Positions 35,063 through 44,771 of a stretch of 64,000 nucleotides of DNA are shown here, piece after piece. The notes below the pieces were generated by a model. That model was not told the DNA's origin and did not search any database. It saw only the letters and a program-made list of their open reading frames with translations. A program made the translations under genes and the position numbers. The stretch's first letter is position 1. Every line of letters starts with the position of its first letter. This stretch comes from Thiotrichales bacterium (GTDB lineage Bacteria > Pseudomonadota > Gammaproteobacteria > Thiomicrospirales > Thiomicrospiraceae): assembly GCA_016938655.1 (NCBI GenBank), contig JAFGUG010000011.1, forward strand, positions 248,001 to 312,000. The letters run 5' to 3'.

Positions 35063-35914
35063 TCACTCTTCCACCAGTTGAATACAACGATAACTGCCTT
35101 GCGAACCACCTAAGAGTTTAGCTAGGTAGGGTAGGGCTTGTTTGGCTTCTTGCATCAATGTCCAAGGTGGGTTGATGATAATCATGCCACTTGAGGTCAT
35201 GCCTCTGTCTTGGTCACGTGCGATGCCCAGTTCAAACAATTGAATATTCTTGACACCACTGTTCTTAAATTGCTTTTCCATGTCATCTATTCGATAACGG
35301 TCTACCACTGGATACCAAAGTGCATAAGTGCCCGTGGCAAACTTTTTATAAGCGGTCACTAGAGTTTCAACCGCGGTAATGTAATCTTGCTTAACCTCAA
35401 AAGGCGGATCCATCAAAACATAGCCACGGCGCTCTTTCGGTGGTAGTTGACTGATACAGGCGTGAAACCCATCTTTTTGAAAAGCTTTAATTCTGCGGTC
35501 ACCGCGAATATTTTCTAATAGGGTGCGAAACTCACGTGGGTGCAACTCAAACAAGCTTAAACGATCGTGATCACGCAATAATTCGCTGGCAAACCATGGC
35601 GAACCCGGATAGACGGTTAAAGTCTTACTTGGGTTGAAACCCTCAATTAACGCTAAATACGATTTTAGCAGGCCTGGCAACTTGGCTTTGTCCGCATTTG
35701 GCAATGCCCAAAGCTTGCCAATACCATTTAAATACTCTTGATTTTTTTGTGCTTCATCTTGGGTTAAAGCAAATGCCGCTGTGCCCGAGTGGGTATCCAA
35801 ATAAAACACCGGTTTGGGTTTGTCCGTTAGGTAGTTCAGGATATGGGCACTGACGCTGTGTTTAAGCACGTCTGCAAAGTTGCCGGCATGAAAGGAGTGT
35901 AAGTAGCTAAGCAT
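35063..35914 (-). CDS. rlmJ: 23S rRNA (adenine2030-N6)-methyltransferase
   Basis: A protein of 283 residues. The N-terminus MLSYLHSFHAGNFADVLKH is nearly that of E. coli RlmJ. The SAM site has YLDTHSGTAAF, and the catalytic motif for N6-adenine methylation is DPPFE in VLMDPPFEVKQDY. A one-change palindrome copy (35668-35677) is coded as Pro-Gly-Leu-Leu. It is convergent with the PEP-CTERM gene. Confidence 0.95.
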   Translation of the reverse strand: MLSYLHSFHAGNFADVLKHSVSAHILNYLTDKPKPVFYLDTHSGTAAFALTQDEAQKNQEYLNGIGKLWALPNADKAKLPGLLKSYLALIEGFNPSKTLTVYPGSPWFASELLRDHDRLSLFELHPREFRTLLENIRGDRRIKAFQKDGFHACISQLPPKERRGYVLMDPPFEVKQDYITAVETLVTAYKKFATGTYALWYPVVDRYRIDDMEKQFKNSGVKNIQLFELGIARDQDRGMTSSGMIIINPPWTLMQEAKQALPYLAKLLGGSQGSYRCIQLVEE

Positions 35915-35968
35915 ATAGGGCCTGCAATCGGGTGTCGTTTAATGGATTATTCAATGGTTTAGTTTGAA

Positions 35969-36304
35969 TTAGGCATCTTGGTACATAGGTTTTTCATCAT
36001 TTAGGTTTAGCCAACCCTTAATGATGCGGTAGATAATCCAAATGACGTTAACGGTTAAAATGAAAAACCCGATGCCAATACCCATGGTAATAATGCCAAT
36101 CACTGACCATAAAACGCCAAACCAAAATGTACGGATTTGCCATCTAAAGTGAGAGGCGACCCAAGTGCCTTTGGCTTCATCTTGTTTTATGTAATTGATT
36201 ATTAAACCAATTAAAGCAGTAATGCCAGTAAAAAATGAGACGGCTTGTAATATGTAGACCACTAAGGCAATGTTGGAGGTTTTTTCAGCTGGGGTTTTCA
36301 TCAA
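35969..36304 (-). CDS. DUF4870-like small membrane protein
   Basis: A protein of 111 residues with about three hydrophobic helices (near 11-36, 57-75, 77-95). The family-like motif is ASHFRWQIRTFWFG, followed by a short charged tail. Function unknown. It sits between rlmJ and ylqF on the same strand, 23 bases after ylqF, so it may be co-transcribed with ylqF. Confidence 0.72.
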   Translation of the reverse strand: MMKTPAEKTSNIALVVYILQAVSFFTGITALIGLIINYIKQDEAKGTWVASHFRWQIRTFWFGVLWSVIGIITMGIGIGFFILTVNVIWIIYRIIKGWLNLNDEKPMYQDA

Positions 36305-36327
36305 TGGCTCCTCGGTTTTTAAAAGTG

Positions 36328-37272
36328 TTACTTATTACGTTTATAGCGCGCTCGACGCTCTTTTTTTCTGGCTTCGCGTTCTTTCTTTTTCTCTTCTTTT
36401 GCTAGGCGCTGCAAATCGACCACTTTTAACTCTTCGGCAATCATTTCAGGGGTTTCTAAGCTAATGCCACTGCCTAAAATTTTGTCACGAAACTCCATAA
36501 CCAAAATGCGTGAGATCTTATCTAAATCGACCATGCCGCCAGAACGTAAACAACCGCGAGCACGACCTATCTCTTCTAAAAACTCTAAATCGGTACGTGG
36601 CAGTTCAGCCATGTTAAAACGTGCTTTGAGTATGTCGGGATAGGACGCCATAAAGTATTCTGCGGCGTAAGAGGCAATATCGGGCAGTTCAAAAGCCGTC
36701 TCTTTAATGCCACCGGTAATGGCTAAGCGGTATCCGCTGTTCTCATTTTCAATGTTTGGCCACAACATGCCAGGGGTATCAATAAGGGTAATATTCTCTT
36801 CCAATTTAATACGCTGTTGCACTTTGGTAACAGCGGGTTCATTCCCTGTTTTGGCAATCGTTCGGCCGGTAATGTTATTAATTAAGGTCGATTTACCGAC
36901 ATTCGGGATCCCGATAATGAGCGCGTGAATGGTTTTGACCGACTTGGCTTTTTCAGGCGCGGACTTACGAATCATGCTTAAAATCTGTTCACGTTTATCC
37001 GATTGCTGAGCATTAAATGCTAAGGTCTTAACGCTGTTCTCTTTCTCTAAATAGGCTTGCCATTGTTCGGTAATAATTGGATCCGCAAGGTCCGTTTTAT
37101 TGAGTATTTTGATGGTGGGCTTGTCTTGACGAATCTCTTCGATTAACGGGTTTTGACTACTGAAAGGGATGCGTGCATCGAGCACCTCGATAAAGACATC
37201 AATCTGGTGAAAGATCTCTTTTACTTCCTTTTGGGCTTTATGCATATGCCCTGGATACCATTGAATGCCCAT
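36328..37272 (-). CDS. ylqF: Ribosome biogenesis GTPase YlqF/RbgA
   Basis: A circularly permuted GTPase of 314 residues. G4 (NKTD, 58-61) comes before G1 (GIPNVGKST, 121-129) and G3 (DTPG, 165-168), as in the YlqF/YawG family. The N-terminus IQWYPGHMHKAQKE is typical. The C-terminal tail is very basic (KKKEREARKKERR) and probably contacts rRNA. The family acts in large-subunit assembly in Bacillus; the role in this organism is inferred. Confidence 0.92.
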   Translation of the reverse strand: MGIQWYPGHMHKAQKEVKEIFHQIDVFIEVLDARIPFSSQNPLIEEIRQDKPTIKILNKTDLADPIITEQWQAYLEKENSVKTLAFNAQQSDKREQILSMIRKSAPEKAKSVKTIHALIIGIPNVGKSTLINNITGRTIAKTGNEPAVTKVQQRIKLEENITLIDTPGMLWPNIENENSGYRLAITGGIKETAFELPDIASYAAEYFMASYPDILKARFNMAELPRTDLEFLEEIGRARGCLRSGGMVDLDKISRILVMEFRDKILGSGISLETPEMIAEELKVVDLQRLAKEEKKKEREARKKERRARYKRNK

Positions 37273-37453
37273 CTTGTGTTTTCCTAACCGTCAAAATTGA
37301 ATAGAGAGATTATAGCGTTTTAGTGATTTGATTAGCCGAAATCTTAAGTGCGAAAGCACAAGTATCGATTGTTTGATATTTTAGGCGTTCTTTATAGGTT
37401 AAAATTTCTGAGTAATCTTTTACTTCATACTATGGTCGTGATGGAGTACTTAC

Positions 37454-38749
37454 TTGATTTTTAAAACTACTCGAGGTAACGAAGTGGATTTGAGTGAGAT
37501 TAGTATTGAAGATATTGAGGGCGCATTCAGTGATTTTTATCGCTTAATGATGGCTTCTGATCATTTTAGAGTGTTTTTTAGTGGTCAAGCGCAAGTTGAA
37601 AAGCTCATTAAATTGCAGTCTGAAAACTTCTATCAAAGTTTCTCAATGACCGATGAAGCGTTTGAGGAAAACTACCTTAAGCTTGGGCTCATGCATGCCC
37701 ACTTAAAGTTACCGTTTGAAGATATGGTCTCTTCTTTGAGTATGGTTAGAGATAACCTGCTTAAAAACACCTCAATTAATCAGAAATACATCTACAGCAT
37801 AATAGAAAAAATGGAACGCTCTTTGGCAAAAGGGTATTTGGTTTTTGAATTTCAAGACGTGTTAGCCCAGCTTGAGTTCTCGGTTGAAAATGTTAAAAAA
37901 ACCTATGCAGAAGCAGACCAAGAGCGGGTAATTAGACCTCTAAACTGGTTAGCTCAAATTATTAAAGGGTTTCAAGCGGATAAACCCTTGTTGTCGGAAG
38001 ATATTCAAACAGCGGATAAATGCGCATTAACTCCGATGATTGAGGAGATTAATATTGAACAAGCACTTAAACAACGAATCCTGATCTCGCATAGTGAGCA
38101 ACACGCTTTAGGGATGAGCATGGCGTACTTTTATCGTAATGGCGATTACATGCTTGCCAGTTTTATGTTCTCAAAACTGTTTGCGATTACCGTTTCCTTG
38201 AGTAATCAAATTGGATTAGCAGTGTCTCAGCAAGCGATTGAAAAACTTCACTTCGATTCGTTAACAGGCCTGCTCATGCGTCGATCGTTAGAGGGAAAAT
38301 TAAACGAATCGATTCAACAGGCTGCCCGTTTAAAACAGAGTGTGGCTGTTATTATGATGGATTTAGACCATTTTAAAAACATCAACGATACGTGGGGTCA
38401 TCAAGCGGGTGACCGTGTTTTAAGTGCTTTAGGGTCTTTGATAAAACGAAACCAAAGAGCGGATGATCTGGCTTTTCGGTATGGCGGCGAGGAGTTTTTG
38501 CTGTTTCTTCCTAATATTTCATTGGAAAATACGCAAGGCCTGGGTAACCGACTCCGTCAGCAGGTAGAGGCTTTGGAGATTGAGTGGCATGGGGATAAGA
38601 TTCCGCTTACCGTCAGTGTGGGAGCGGTTGTTTTAGCCCCCTCAGATTTTGGATTGCCCTTAGAGTCGTTTATAGACAAAGCCGACCAAAATCTCTATAA
38701 AGCGAAAGCCTCTGGGCGGAATCAAGTGGTTGCCAGTTTATTAACTTAA
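37454..38749 (+). CDS. GGDEF diguanylate cyclase with globin-like N-terminal sensor
   Basis: A cytoplasmic protein of 431 residues. The start is TTG at 37454 after a GGAG-containing ribosome site; the nearby ATG at 37441 is out of frame. The N-terminal helical region (about 10-160) has YLKLGLMHAHLKLP followed by further helices, similar to globin-coupled sensors, whose His would bind heme; this is tentative. The C-terminal GGDEF domain has GGEEF (344-348) and an I-site RADD five residues before it. A palindrome copy lacking its first base (38265) codes Thr-Gly-Leu-Leu. Confidence 0.85.
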   Translation: MIFKTTRGNEVDLSEISIEDIEGAFSDFYRLMMASDHFRVFFSGQAQVEKLIKLQSENFYQSFSMTDEAFEENYLKLGLMHAHLKLPFEDMVSSLSMVRDNLLKNTSINQKYIYSIIEKMERSLAKGYLVFEFQDVLAQLEFSVENVKKTYAEADQERVIRPLNWLAQIIKGFQADKPLLSEDIQTADKCALTPMIEEINIEQALKQRILISHSEQHALGMSMAYFYRNGDYMLASFMFSKLFAITVSLSNQIGLAVSQQAIEKLHFDSLTGLLMRRSLEGKLNESIQQAARLKQSVAVIMMDLDHFKNINDTWGHQAGDRVLSALGSLIKRNQRADDLAFRYGGEEFLLFLPNISLENTQGLGNRLRQQVEALEIEWHGDKIPLTVSVGAVVLAPSDFGLPLESFIDKADQNLYKAKASGRNQVVASLLT

Positions 38750-38802
38750 ACCACAGGTGAATGCGTTGATTTATGCATCCGTTCCAACATTTGATTTTAA
38801 AC

Positions 38803-38934
38803 TTAGTTTTGCAACGTAAATGGTTCCGATTCAATGCCTGGAATGCCAATGGGCCCAGGCATATCGGGAATCGCACAGCCTGAAATTAAAAGGCTGAACG
38901 TAATGAGTAGTAAAGTCGTGTAAAAAGTTTTCAT
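38803..38934 (-). CDS. Predicted 43-residue lipoprotein
   Basis: ATG at 38934 to TAA at 38803 encodes MKTFYTTLLLITFSLLISGC, then a short tail rich in Pro and Gly (AIPDMPGPIGIPGIESEP...). A lipobox LISGC puts the lipidated Cys at residue 20. A GAGAA ribosome site precedes it. It lies just after the proS terminator, so it needs its own promoter or read-through. No family recognised. It could be a small envelope lipoprotein like those often found as single short genes. Confidence 0.65.
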   Translation of the reverse strand: MKTFYTTLLLITFSLLISGCAIPDMPGPIGIPGIESEPFTLQN

Positions 38935-38955
38935 GGTATTTCTCGCATAAAAAAA

Positions 38956-38984
38956 CGGGTGCATGCAAGGTTTTGCAAGCACCG
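38956..38984 (-). terminator. Rho-independent terminator of proS
   Basis: Minus-strand stem GGTGC-T-TGCAA with TTGCA-T-GCACC (one mismatch), loop AACC, followed by CGTTTTTTT. It lies 26 bases past the proS stop and overlaps the upstream region of the small lipoprotein gene. Confidence 0.8.
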
Positions 38985-39009
38985 AAAAAAGGTTTTTGAC
39001 TTAAACAAA

Positions 39010-40725
39010 CTAACCGTTAATTTTAGCCATTAAAAAGTCCATAAACCCATCGGCGTCAATGTCTTGGGCGTTTTCATCACGACGATATTTGTACTCAATT
39101 TTACCGTCGTTTAAGCCACGCTCACCAATGACGATGCGGTGTGGAATACCAATTAAATCCATATCCGAGAACATAACGCCTGGACGTTCGCTACGGTCGT
39201 CAAATAACACATCCACCCCTTTGGTTTTCAGTTCGTTATACATGGCTTCAGCGGCTTCTTTAACGCGTGGTGACTTTTGCATTTGCATCGGCACAATACA
39301 CACTTGGAAAGGCGCAATGCTCTCTGGCCATATAATGCCTTTGCCATCATTGTTCTGTTCAATCGCGGCGGCAACCACACGTGTAACCCCAATGCCGTAA
39401 CAACCCATCTCTAAAATCTGCGAGCGACTGCTTTCGTTTTGTACGTTGGCATTGAGCGCCGAAGAGTATTTGTTACCCAATTGGAAGATGTGTCCGACTT
39501 CGATACCACGACGAATTTCGATTTTACCGTTACCACAAGGGCTTGGATCGCCCTTAACCACATTACGAATATCCGCTACAAGCGTTGCAGTTGCGTCACG
39601 CTCCCAGTTAGCACCGGTTAGGTGGAAACCGTCTTTGTTTGCACCACAGACAAAATCACTCATGTGCGCGGCGGTGCGGTCCACTATCACCGGAATGGTT
39701 AAGCCTGCAGGTCCGATAGAGCCAGCTTTGCAACCGACTGCGGCCAAGATTTCTTCATCCGTGGCCATCTCAAAGGGTTCAGCAACCAACTCAAGTTTTT
39801 CGGCTTTGATTTCGTTTAATTCGTGATCACCACGCAGCACTAACGCCACCACAGGGTGTGTTTCGGTTGCGCCTTTAACCAATAAGGTTTTAACGATTTT
39901 CTTTTTCTTCAGCTGTAGGAAATCACACACCTCTTCAATCGAGTGTTTGTTAGGCGTAGCCACTTCGTTGAGTGTTTCTGCTGGCGCAGCACGCTCGCCA
40001 CGAGGGGCAACCGCTTCAGCTAGTTCAACGTTGGCAGCAAAGTCCGAACCGGTTGAGAAGGCAATATCATCTTCACCGGAATCGGCTAACACGTGGAACT
40101 CGTGGGATGCATCGCCACCAATAGAACCGGTATCCGCTAATACTGGACGGAAATCCAAGCCTAAACGACTAAAGATTCGGTTGTAAGCGGCAAACATTTC
40201 GTCATACGTTTCCTGCAAACTCGCTTTATCCATGTGGAATGAGTAGGCGTCTTTCATGATAAATTCACGTGAACGCATCACCCCAAAACGTGGACGAATT
40301 TCGTCACGGAATTTGGTTTGAATTTGAAAGAAGTTTGCTGGTAACTGCTTGTAACTGCGAATCTCTTTACGAACTAAATCAGTGATAATTTCTTCGTGAG
40401 TCGGCCCCAGTGCAAAGTCACGGTCATGACGGTCTTTAATGCGCAGCAACTCTGGGCCATAATCGTTTGCACGCCCTGACTCTTCCCACAACTCCATTGG
40501 CTGAACCACCGGCATGAGCACCTCTTGTGCGCCACTGTTGGTCATCTCTTCACGAATAATCGCTTCGACCTTGCGTAATACTCGAACACCTAATGGCAAC
40601 CAGTTGTATAAACCGCCGGCTAAAGGACGAATAATGCCAGCACGTAGCATGAGCTGATGGCTGATAACCACCGCATCAGCAGGGGTTTCTCGGGTGGTGG
40701 CTAATAGTAGGTTTGAGGTTCTCAT
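39010..40725 (-). CDS. proS: Prolyl-tRNA synthetase (bacterial type)
   Basis: A class II aminoacyl-tRNA synthetase. From the Met at 40725 ([18 protein letters not shown]) it has 571 residues, like E. coli ProS; the frame to 40776 would add 17 unsupported residues. Motif 2 region [17 protein letters not shown], the inserted editing domain (about 225-405, with KTLLVKG) and motif 3 [14 protein letters not shown] are present, then the anticodon-binding domain. It is monocistronic with a terminator. Confidence 0.97.
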   Translation of the reverse strand: MRTSNLLLATTRETPADAVVISHQLMLRAGIIRPLAGGLYNWLPLGVRVLRKVEAIIREEMTNSGAQEVLMPVVQPMELWEESGRANDYGPELLRIKDRHDRDFALGPTHEEIITDLVRKEIRSYKQLPANFFQIQTKFRDEIRPRFGVMRSREFIMKDAYSFHMDKASLQETYDEMFAAYNRIFSRLGLDFRPVLADTGSIGGDASHEFHVLADSGEDDIAFSTGSDFAANVELAEAVAPRGERAAPAETLNEVATPNKHSIEEVCDFLQLKKKKIVKTLLVKGATETHPVVALVLRGDHELNEIKAEKLELVAEPFEMATDEEILAAVGCKAGSIGPAGLTIPVIVDRTAAHMSDFVCGANKDGFHLTGANWERDATATLVADIRNVVKGDPSPCGNGKIEIRRGIEVGHIFQLGNKYSSALNANVQNESSRSQILEMGCYGIGVTRVVAAAIEQNNDGKGIIWPESIAPFQVCIVPMQMQKSPRVKEAAEAMYNELKTKGVDVLFDDRSERPGVMFSDMDLIGIPHRIVIGERGLNDGKIEYKYRRDENAQDIDADGFMDFLMAKING

Positions 40726-40871
40726 GGTGGGTTTTACCTTAAGTCTTGAATGCAATAAATGGGCGTATTTTAGCACGTTCGAGAACCGAAATTTTTTGTT
40801 AATTTGGCTTTGACTGGGGGTTTTTAATGAAATAAAAATAGGGTTAGTTGGTGCAAGTGAATCAAGCCTGG

Positions 40872-40895
40872 AAAATAAGCAGGCCTGCTTATTTT
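40872..40895. repeat. 24-bp perfect palindrome (core 40879-40888) upstream of proS
   Basis: The core GCAGGCCTGC is extended by perfectly complementary arms AAAATAA and TTATTTT. It is intergenic, between the proS start and the 3' end of the SDR gene. The arms differ from those of the mpl copy, yet both are fully self-complementary. Confidence 0.93.
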
Positions 40896-40939
40896 TAGCT
40901 TATGAGTGTTTTTATGAGAGGTTTAAAGCGTTGCGATTT

Positions 40940-41701
40940 TTAATGTTTTATGGTGATAGGGCCGCCGGGTGCTTGGTGAACCGGCATGATTTCGATGCGA
41001 TTAATATTCACATGGGCGGGTTGTTGAATGACCCAGCTCACGGTATTACCGATGTCTTCCGCTTTTAGCGGTTCTAAGTTGTCGTAAACTTGGGCGGCTC
41101 GGTTTTCATCGCCTTTAAAACGCACCAACGAAAACTCACTCTCATTCAGCAGACCGGGTTCTACATTCGTTACACGCAGTGCAGTACCAAGCAGGTCGGC
41201 TCGAAGGTTAATTGAAAACTGTTCAACAAACGCTTTTGTTGCACCATACACATTACCGCCTTTATAAGCATAGCTACCGGCGATAGAACCAATATTAATA
41301 ACATGCCCTTGATTCCGTTTAACCATGTCGGGTAAGAGTTGGTGGGTTAAAAAGGCTAAAGATAAACAGTTGGTGTTGATCATGGTTTGCCAATCGAGCC
41401 AATCGGTTTCGTGGGCAGGGTTTAAGCCTAAAGCCAATCCTGCGTTATTCACCAGAATGTCGATGTTTTGAAAGTCAGCAGGCCTGCTGTTAAGTTTGCT
41501 GACTAAATCGGTGTGGTCATTAATGTCGCAAGCAATAACATGGCATTGGGTATGGGCTGACAATTCAAGTTTGAGTGCTTCTAAAAGCGATGCTCGACGC
41601 GCCAGTAAAATCAGCTTAAAGCCATCTGTCGCCAATTTTTGAGCAATGGCTTTGCCAATACCGGTTGACGCACCGGTGATTAAAGCGACCTGTTGGTTCA
41701 T
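40940..41701 (-). CDS. Short-chain dehydrogenase/reductase, YdfG-like
   Basis: An NAD(P)-dependent oxidoreductase of 253 residues from the Met at 41701, chosen because a GGA ribosome site lies seven bases before it. Landmarks: the glycine motif TGASTGIGK (9-17), NNAG, INIGSIAGSYAYKG with the catalytic Ser, and the YGATK catalytic Tyr and Lys. It resembles YdfG (3-hydroxy acid dehydrogenase); the substrate is not certain. SRPADF at 72-77 is encoded by a palindrome copy and looks like an inserted loop between DHTDLVSKLN and the NIDILVNNAG strand. Confidence 0.9.
   Translation of the reverse strand: MNQQVALITGASTGIGKAIAQKLATDGFKLILLARRASLLEALKLELSAHTQCHVIACDINDHTDLVSKLNSRPADFQNIDILVNNAGLALGLNPAHETDWLDWQTMINTNCLSLAFLTHQLLPDMVKRNQGHVINIGSIAGSYAYKGGNVYGATKAFVEQFSINLRADLLGTALRVTNVEPGLLNESEFSLVRFKGDENRAAQVYDNLEPLKAEDIGNTVSWVIQQPAHVNINRIEIMPVHQAPGGPITIKH
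41478..41487. repeat. GCAGGCCTGC palindrome inside the SDR gene
   Basis: Perfect core (12-mer 41477-41488), read on the minus strand as Ser-Arg-Pro-Ala, followed by Asp-Phe. It is in the same frame and the same context as in mpl and queG. Confidence 0.88.
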
Positions 41702-41907
41702 GTGTCTATCCAATTAAATTTCAATGAACCCATTCTAACGAGCTTTCTTTGAGCGACAAGTCTTTAAAAGCGTGAAGGGGTTAAATTTTTATTAAGGGGG
41801 CATAAACCAACAGGCCTGCTCATGTTAGAAACCAGGTTTACTTGAGTTTCTAATTCAACTAAAGATAGGTTTGGATTGTTACAAAAGTTAGCCAGCTTTC
41901 ATAAAAA

Positions 41908-41930
41908 AAAGCCCCAATAAAAGGGGCTTT
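41908..41930 (-). terminator. Rho-independent terminator of the AsmA-family gene
   Basis: Perfect stem AAAGCCCC (41908-41915) with GGGGCTTT (41923-41930), a seven-base loop, and a long T-run on the minus strand. It is 22 bases past the stop. Confidence 0.9.
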
Positions 41931-41952
41931 GAGGTGATTTAAGGTTTGAAAT

Positions 41953-44427
41953 TTAGAAGGGTAAACCTTTTAGTAAACCGCCTTTTAATTTCTCCTCTAG
42001 ACCTTTAGTAACCTCTTTCTTTTTGTCATCGATTTTTTTCTTTACTTCATCTTTGGCTTTTTGTTCCATTAATGAGCCTAGGTCTAAAGAGACGTCGGGT
42101 GAGGTGAGCGCACCTTTCAATTTAACCGGAATGGTTAAGCCATTAAGTTCTTTGAGGTCTTCACCGCCTTGCCCTTTGTCAGTGGCGACAATTTTGGTTT
42201 TAACTAAATAGTTAAGCTTCTCTTTAACCAGGTCAACCGTTCCAGAACCATCTACACGCATAAACGGTGCTTGTGCTTGTAGTTTTTTGGTGTCGACCAC
42301 CCCATCTTTAATCACAAATTGCCCAACTAAGCTGCTGAAATCGGTTTTTAATGGCTCATCGGCGGTGGCAGATTTTTTACCTCCTAGCTTCTCTTTAGCT
42401 TGGCGAATCGATTGTGCTAAGTTAAACCCTTTAACGGCACCATCTTGTAAATCCGCAGATAAGGTTCCGTTGAGGCCTTGTTTAATCAACGATAAACGGT
42501 TACCAGACGTGGTGATGTCTGCGTTCACAGCACCGGTTCCGCTGATGTGGTCCTCACCAATAAAGGCGATTAACACTTCACCAATCGGTAAGTTTTTGGT
42601 GTCAAAGGTAACCGCATAATCGGGTTGTTCTTTGCGAACATCCAACTTTGCTGTGGCGCTGACATTGGTTTTAAAGATGTCTGTTTTAATTGGGTTGACA
42701 TTAAACAAACCGTCTTTGGCTTTAACCGTGACCACGATATTGGTTGGGTTGAGTTTGTCATATTGCACGCTTCCCGCTTTTAGGGTGCCGTTAATTGTTA
42801 GGCCTCTAAGCAGTTCGGTGGGAAGTGGAATTTCAACATCGGTTTCTTCTGCCGTTTTAATCGGTTCCGCAGGTGCTTCTGTTGGCGGAGGAAGATAGCG
42901 ACTAACATTGATTTTATCGAGATTTAAGTTGTAAGCGATGTTGGGCTTGTCAAAGTTGGCAACCGAAGCATTGCCCGAAAGGGTGCTGTCGTCAAGGATA
43001 ACTTGAATACTTTGAGCGTTTACCGCTTGGGTTTCAGAGTTGAATTTAACCTTCAGCTTGGCAGCGACTTTAGTTAATGTAGTTTGATCAGACATCTCAT
43101 CCACGGCTGGAATTTGCATGCCTAGTTGGGTGAGCAATTCACGTAAATTAAAGGCTTTAATATCGAGCGTATTCTGGATGTTTGGATTGCTCATTAACTG
43201 TGTGACTTGAACCTCACCATTGGCTTGCAAGTTCAAAGCATTAACGATCAAGTTACTTAATGAAGCCGTTTCTTTGTTTAAGTTTAAAGCCGGTTGCGTG
43301 TTGATTTGAATACTGGCTTTACCATTGGGTAAGGTTTCACCGGTTAAGTCGGTTTTTAAAGTAAGCAGGCCTGATGTTAAGGCTTGCTCGGCCATAGCAA
43401 AACTTGGCTGATCCAGTGTTAAAGACCCTTTGGCGGTGTCGATGGGAATCGATCCGTCTGATTCAAGGTTGTAGACTAGGTTAATTGATTCGGTTGCAAA
43501 GACTTGATCTGCAAGGTTAGCAGACAGCTTGTTGATGTTGATACTGCCATCCAGTTGTTTTGCTGGCAGGTCAGCGCCCCCTTTAACCGAGTACGTTAAG
43601 GTGATATTGGGTAGGTTAATTTGTTGTTGGTCTAGGTTAATGTTTAAAACTGGTATTTCTAATTCGGTTAACAGTTCAGCAACCGGTATGGTTTTGCCTT
43701 GCAGTTGATTGGTTTGTTTGAGGTTTTTAATTTCAAAGGCCCCATTTTTGTCGAGTTTAACCTCTAAGCTTAAGGTGAGCTGTGAGCTAATTTCGGGCTG
43801 ACTCACTTGGGTGTTGGCATTTAGGTCAAGGTTAAAAAATTCACCAAACGTAATGGCACCGGTTACAAAATTAAAGTCGGTTAAATCAATTTTTTGCTGA
43901 GTTTGCTGGTCATCCCAATGCACTTGTCCGTTACGAATGTCTAACCCCCCAAAGTTTAAAGCTGCAAGCTGGTCCATTGGGTTGGTTTTTTCTTCTGATT
44001 GGGTGTCGACGGCTTGGGCGTTCTCGCTCGGTTTAATTAAATCGTCCCAATTCGTTACGCCTTGTGCGTTACGTGCCAATCTGACATCAAGGTCATGCAG
44101 TGTAAGCGTATCAATTTCTAACTGTTTAGAGAGCAGTGGCCAAATGGCAACACTCACTTGGGCTTGTGACATTTTAAGAAAGTCGTTGCTTTCAAAGCCG
44201 GGTGCATTACTTAAACGCACATTTTCTAAGTTGACGCCAATACTTGGAAAAAACGCCAATTCAATATTGTCAAAACTTAAGTCACGCCCAGTCTGTTTCT
44301 TGACTAAATCGGTAATTTCACTTTTATAATCATTAGGGTCGACTGTCGCTGAAATAACACCGATGGTCACGGCGACCAATATTAGTAAGCTAACGATACC
44401 GATTGAAATTTTTTTAACCATGCCCAT
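41953..44427 (-). CDS. AsmA-family envelope protein
   Basis: A protein of 824 residues with one N-terminal membrane helix (about 6-26) and a large periplasmic β-rich body. The start of the AsmA domain is recognisable (VDPNDYKSEITDLVKKQTGR, then GRDLSFDNIEL). The C-terminal AsmA region has LNGTLSADLQDGAVKGFNLAQ. The end is Lys-rich. AsmA-like proteins are now thought to bridge the membranes and move phospholipids; the role here is inferred. A one-change palindrome copy (43365-43374) codes Ser-Gly-Leu-Leu. Confidence 0.9.
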   Translation of the reverse strand: MGMVKKISIGIVSLLILVAVTIGVISATVDPNDYKSEITDLVKKQTGRDLSFDNIELAFFPSIGVNLENVRLSNAPGFESNDFLKMSQAQVSVAIWPLLSKQLEIDTLTLHDLDVRLARNAQGVTNWDDLIKPSENAQAVDTQSEEKTNPMDQLAALNFGGLDIRNGQVHWDDQQTQQKIDLTDFNFVTGAITFGEFFNLDLNANTQVSQPEISSQLTLSLEVKLDKNGAFEIKNLKQTNQLQGKTIPVAELLTELEIPVLNINLDQQQINLPNITLTYSVKGGADLPAKQLDGSININKLSANLADQVFATESINLVYNLESDGSIPIDTAKGSLTLDQPSFAMAEQALTSGLLTLKTDLTGETLPNGKASIQINTQPALNLNKETASLSNLIVNALNLQANGEVQVTQLMSNPNIQNTLDIKAFNLRELLTQLGMQIPAVDEMSDQTTLTKVAAKLKVKFNSETQAVNAQSIQVILDDSTLSGNASVANFDKPNIAYNLNLDKINVSRYLPPPTEAPAEPIKTAEETDVEIPLPTELLRGLTINGTLKAGSVQYDKLNPTNIVVTVKAKDGLFNVNPIKTDIFKTNVSATAKLDVRKEQPDYAVTFDTKNLPIGEVLIAFIGEDHISGTGAVNADITTSGNRLSLIKQGLNGTLSADLQDGAVKGFNLAQSIRQAKEKLGGKKSATADEPLKTDFSSLVGQFVIKDGVVDTKKLQAQAPFMRVDGSGTVDLVKEKLNYLVKTKIVATDKGQGGEDLKELNGLTIPVKLKGALTSPDVSLDLGSLMEQKAKDEVKKKIDDKKKEVTKGLEEKLKGGLLKGLPF

Positions 44428-44771
44428 GCGTTGAACTCCTATTGTGTGCCAAGTAGATTTTACTGATTCTGGCTAGAAAGTAATTAAACTTAGCCACCAG
44501 ATTTATAAAATACTCGCAGTAAATACCCTATGTCGAAATTATCCTTATTAAAGCATAGAATCCATAAGAGACAAAAGGGCTTGAATCAAACCGAGCTATT
44601 CAAGGTAAACCAATAAAGCTAGATGGTCGGTATTTTAAGTTACGAAGTTGTATGAGTGGGGCGTTAATTGAGGCTCTAAAAATCGAATAAAACCCCGGTA
44701 AACATAGCGTTTCTATTTTATAGTAGTACAATCTAATATTTTACAAATCAAGTGGGCTAAAACTAGATTTT
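44428..44771. other. Divergent intergenic region with no gene seen
   Basis: A spacer of 344 bases between the AsmA-family gene and the PAS-PAS-GGDEF gene. It must carry promoters for both. A TATAGT at 44719 is a possible -10 for the rightward gene but lacks a good -35. No hairpin, repeat copy or short ORF of note. Confidence 0.5.

Noticed and set aside
39446-39826. 126-codon plus-strand ORF inside proS
   Set aside because: Antisense shadow of the conserved ProS catalytic and editing region.
43937-44329. 130-codon plus-strand ORF inside the AsmA-family gene
   Set aside because: Antisense shadow; no start signal or recognisable domain.
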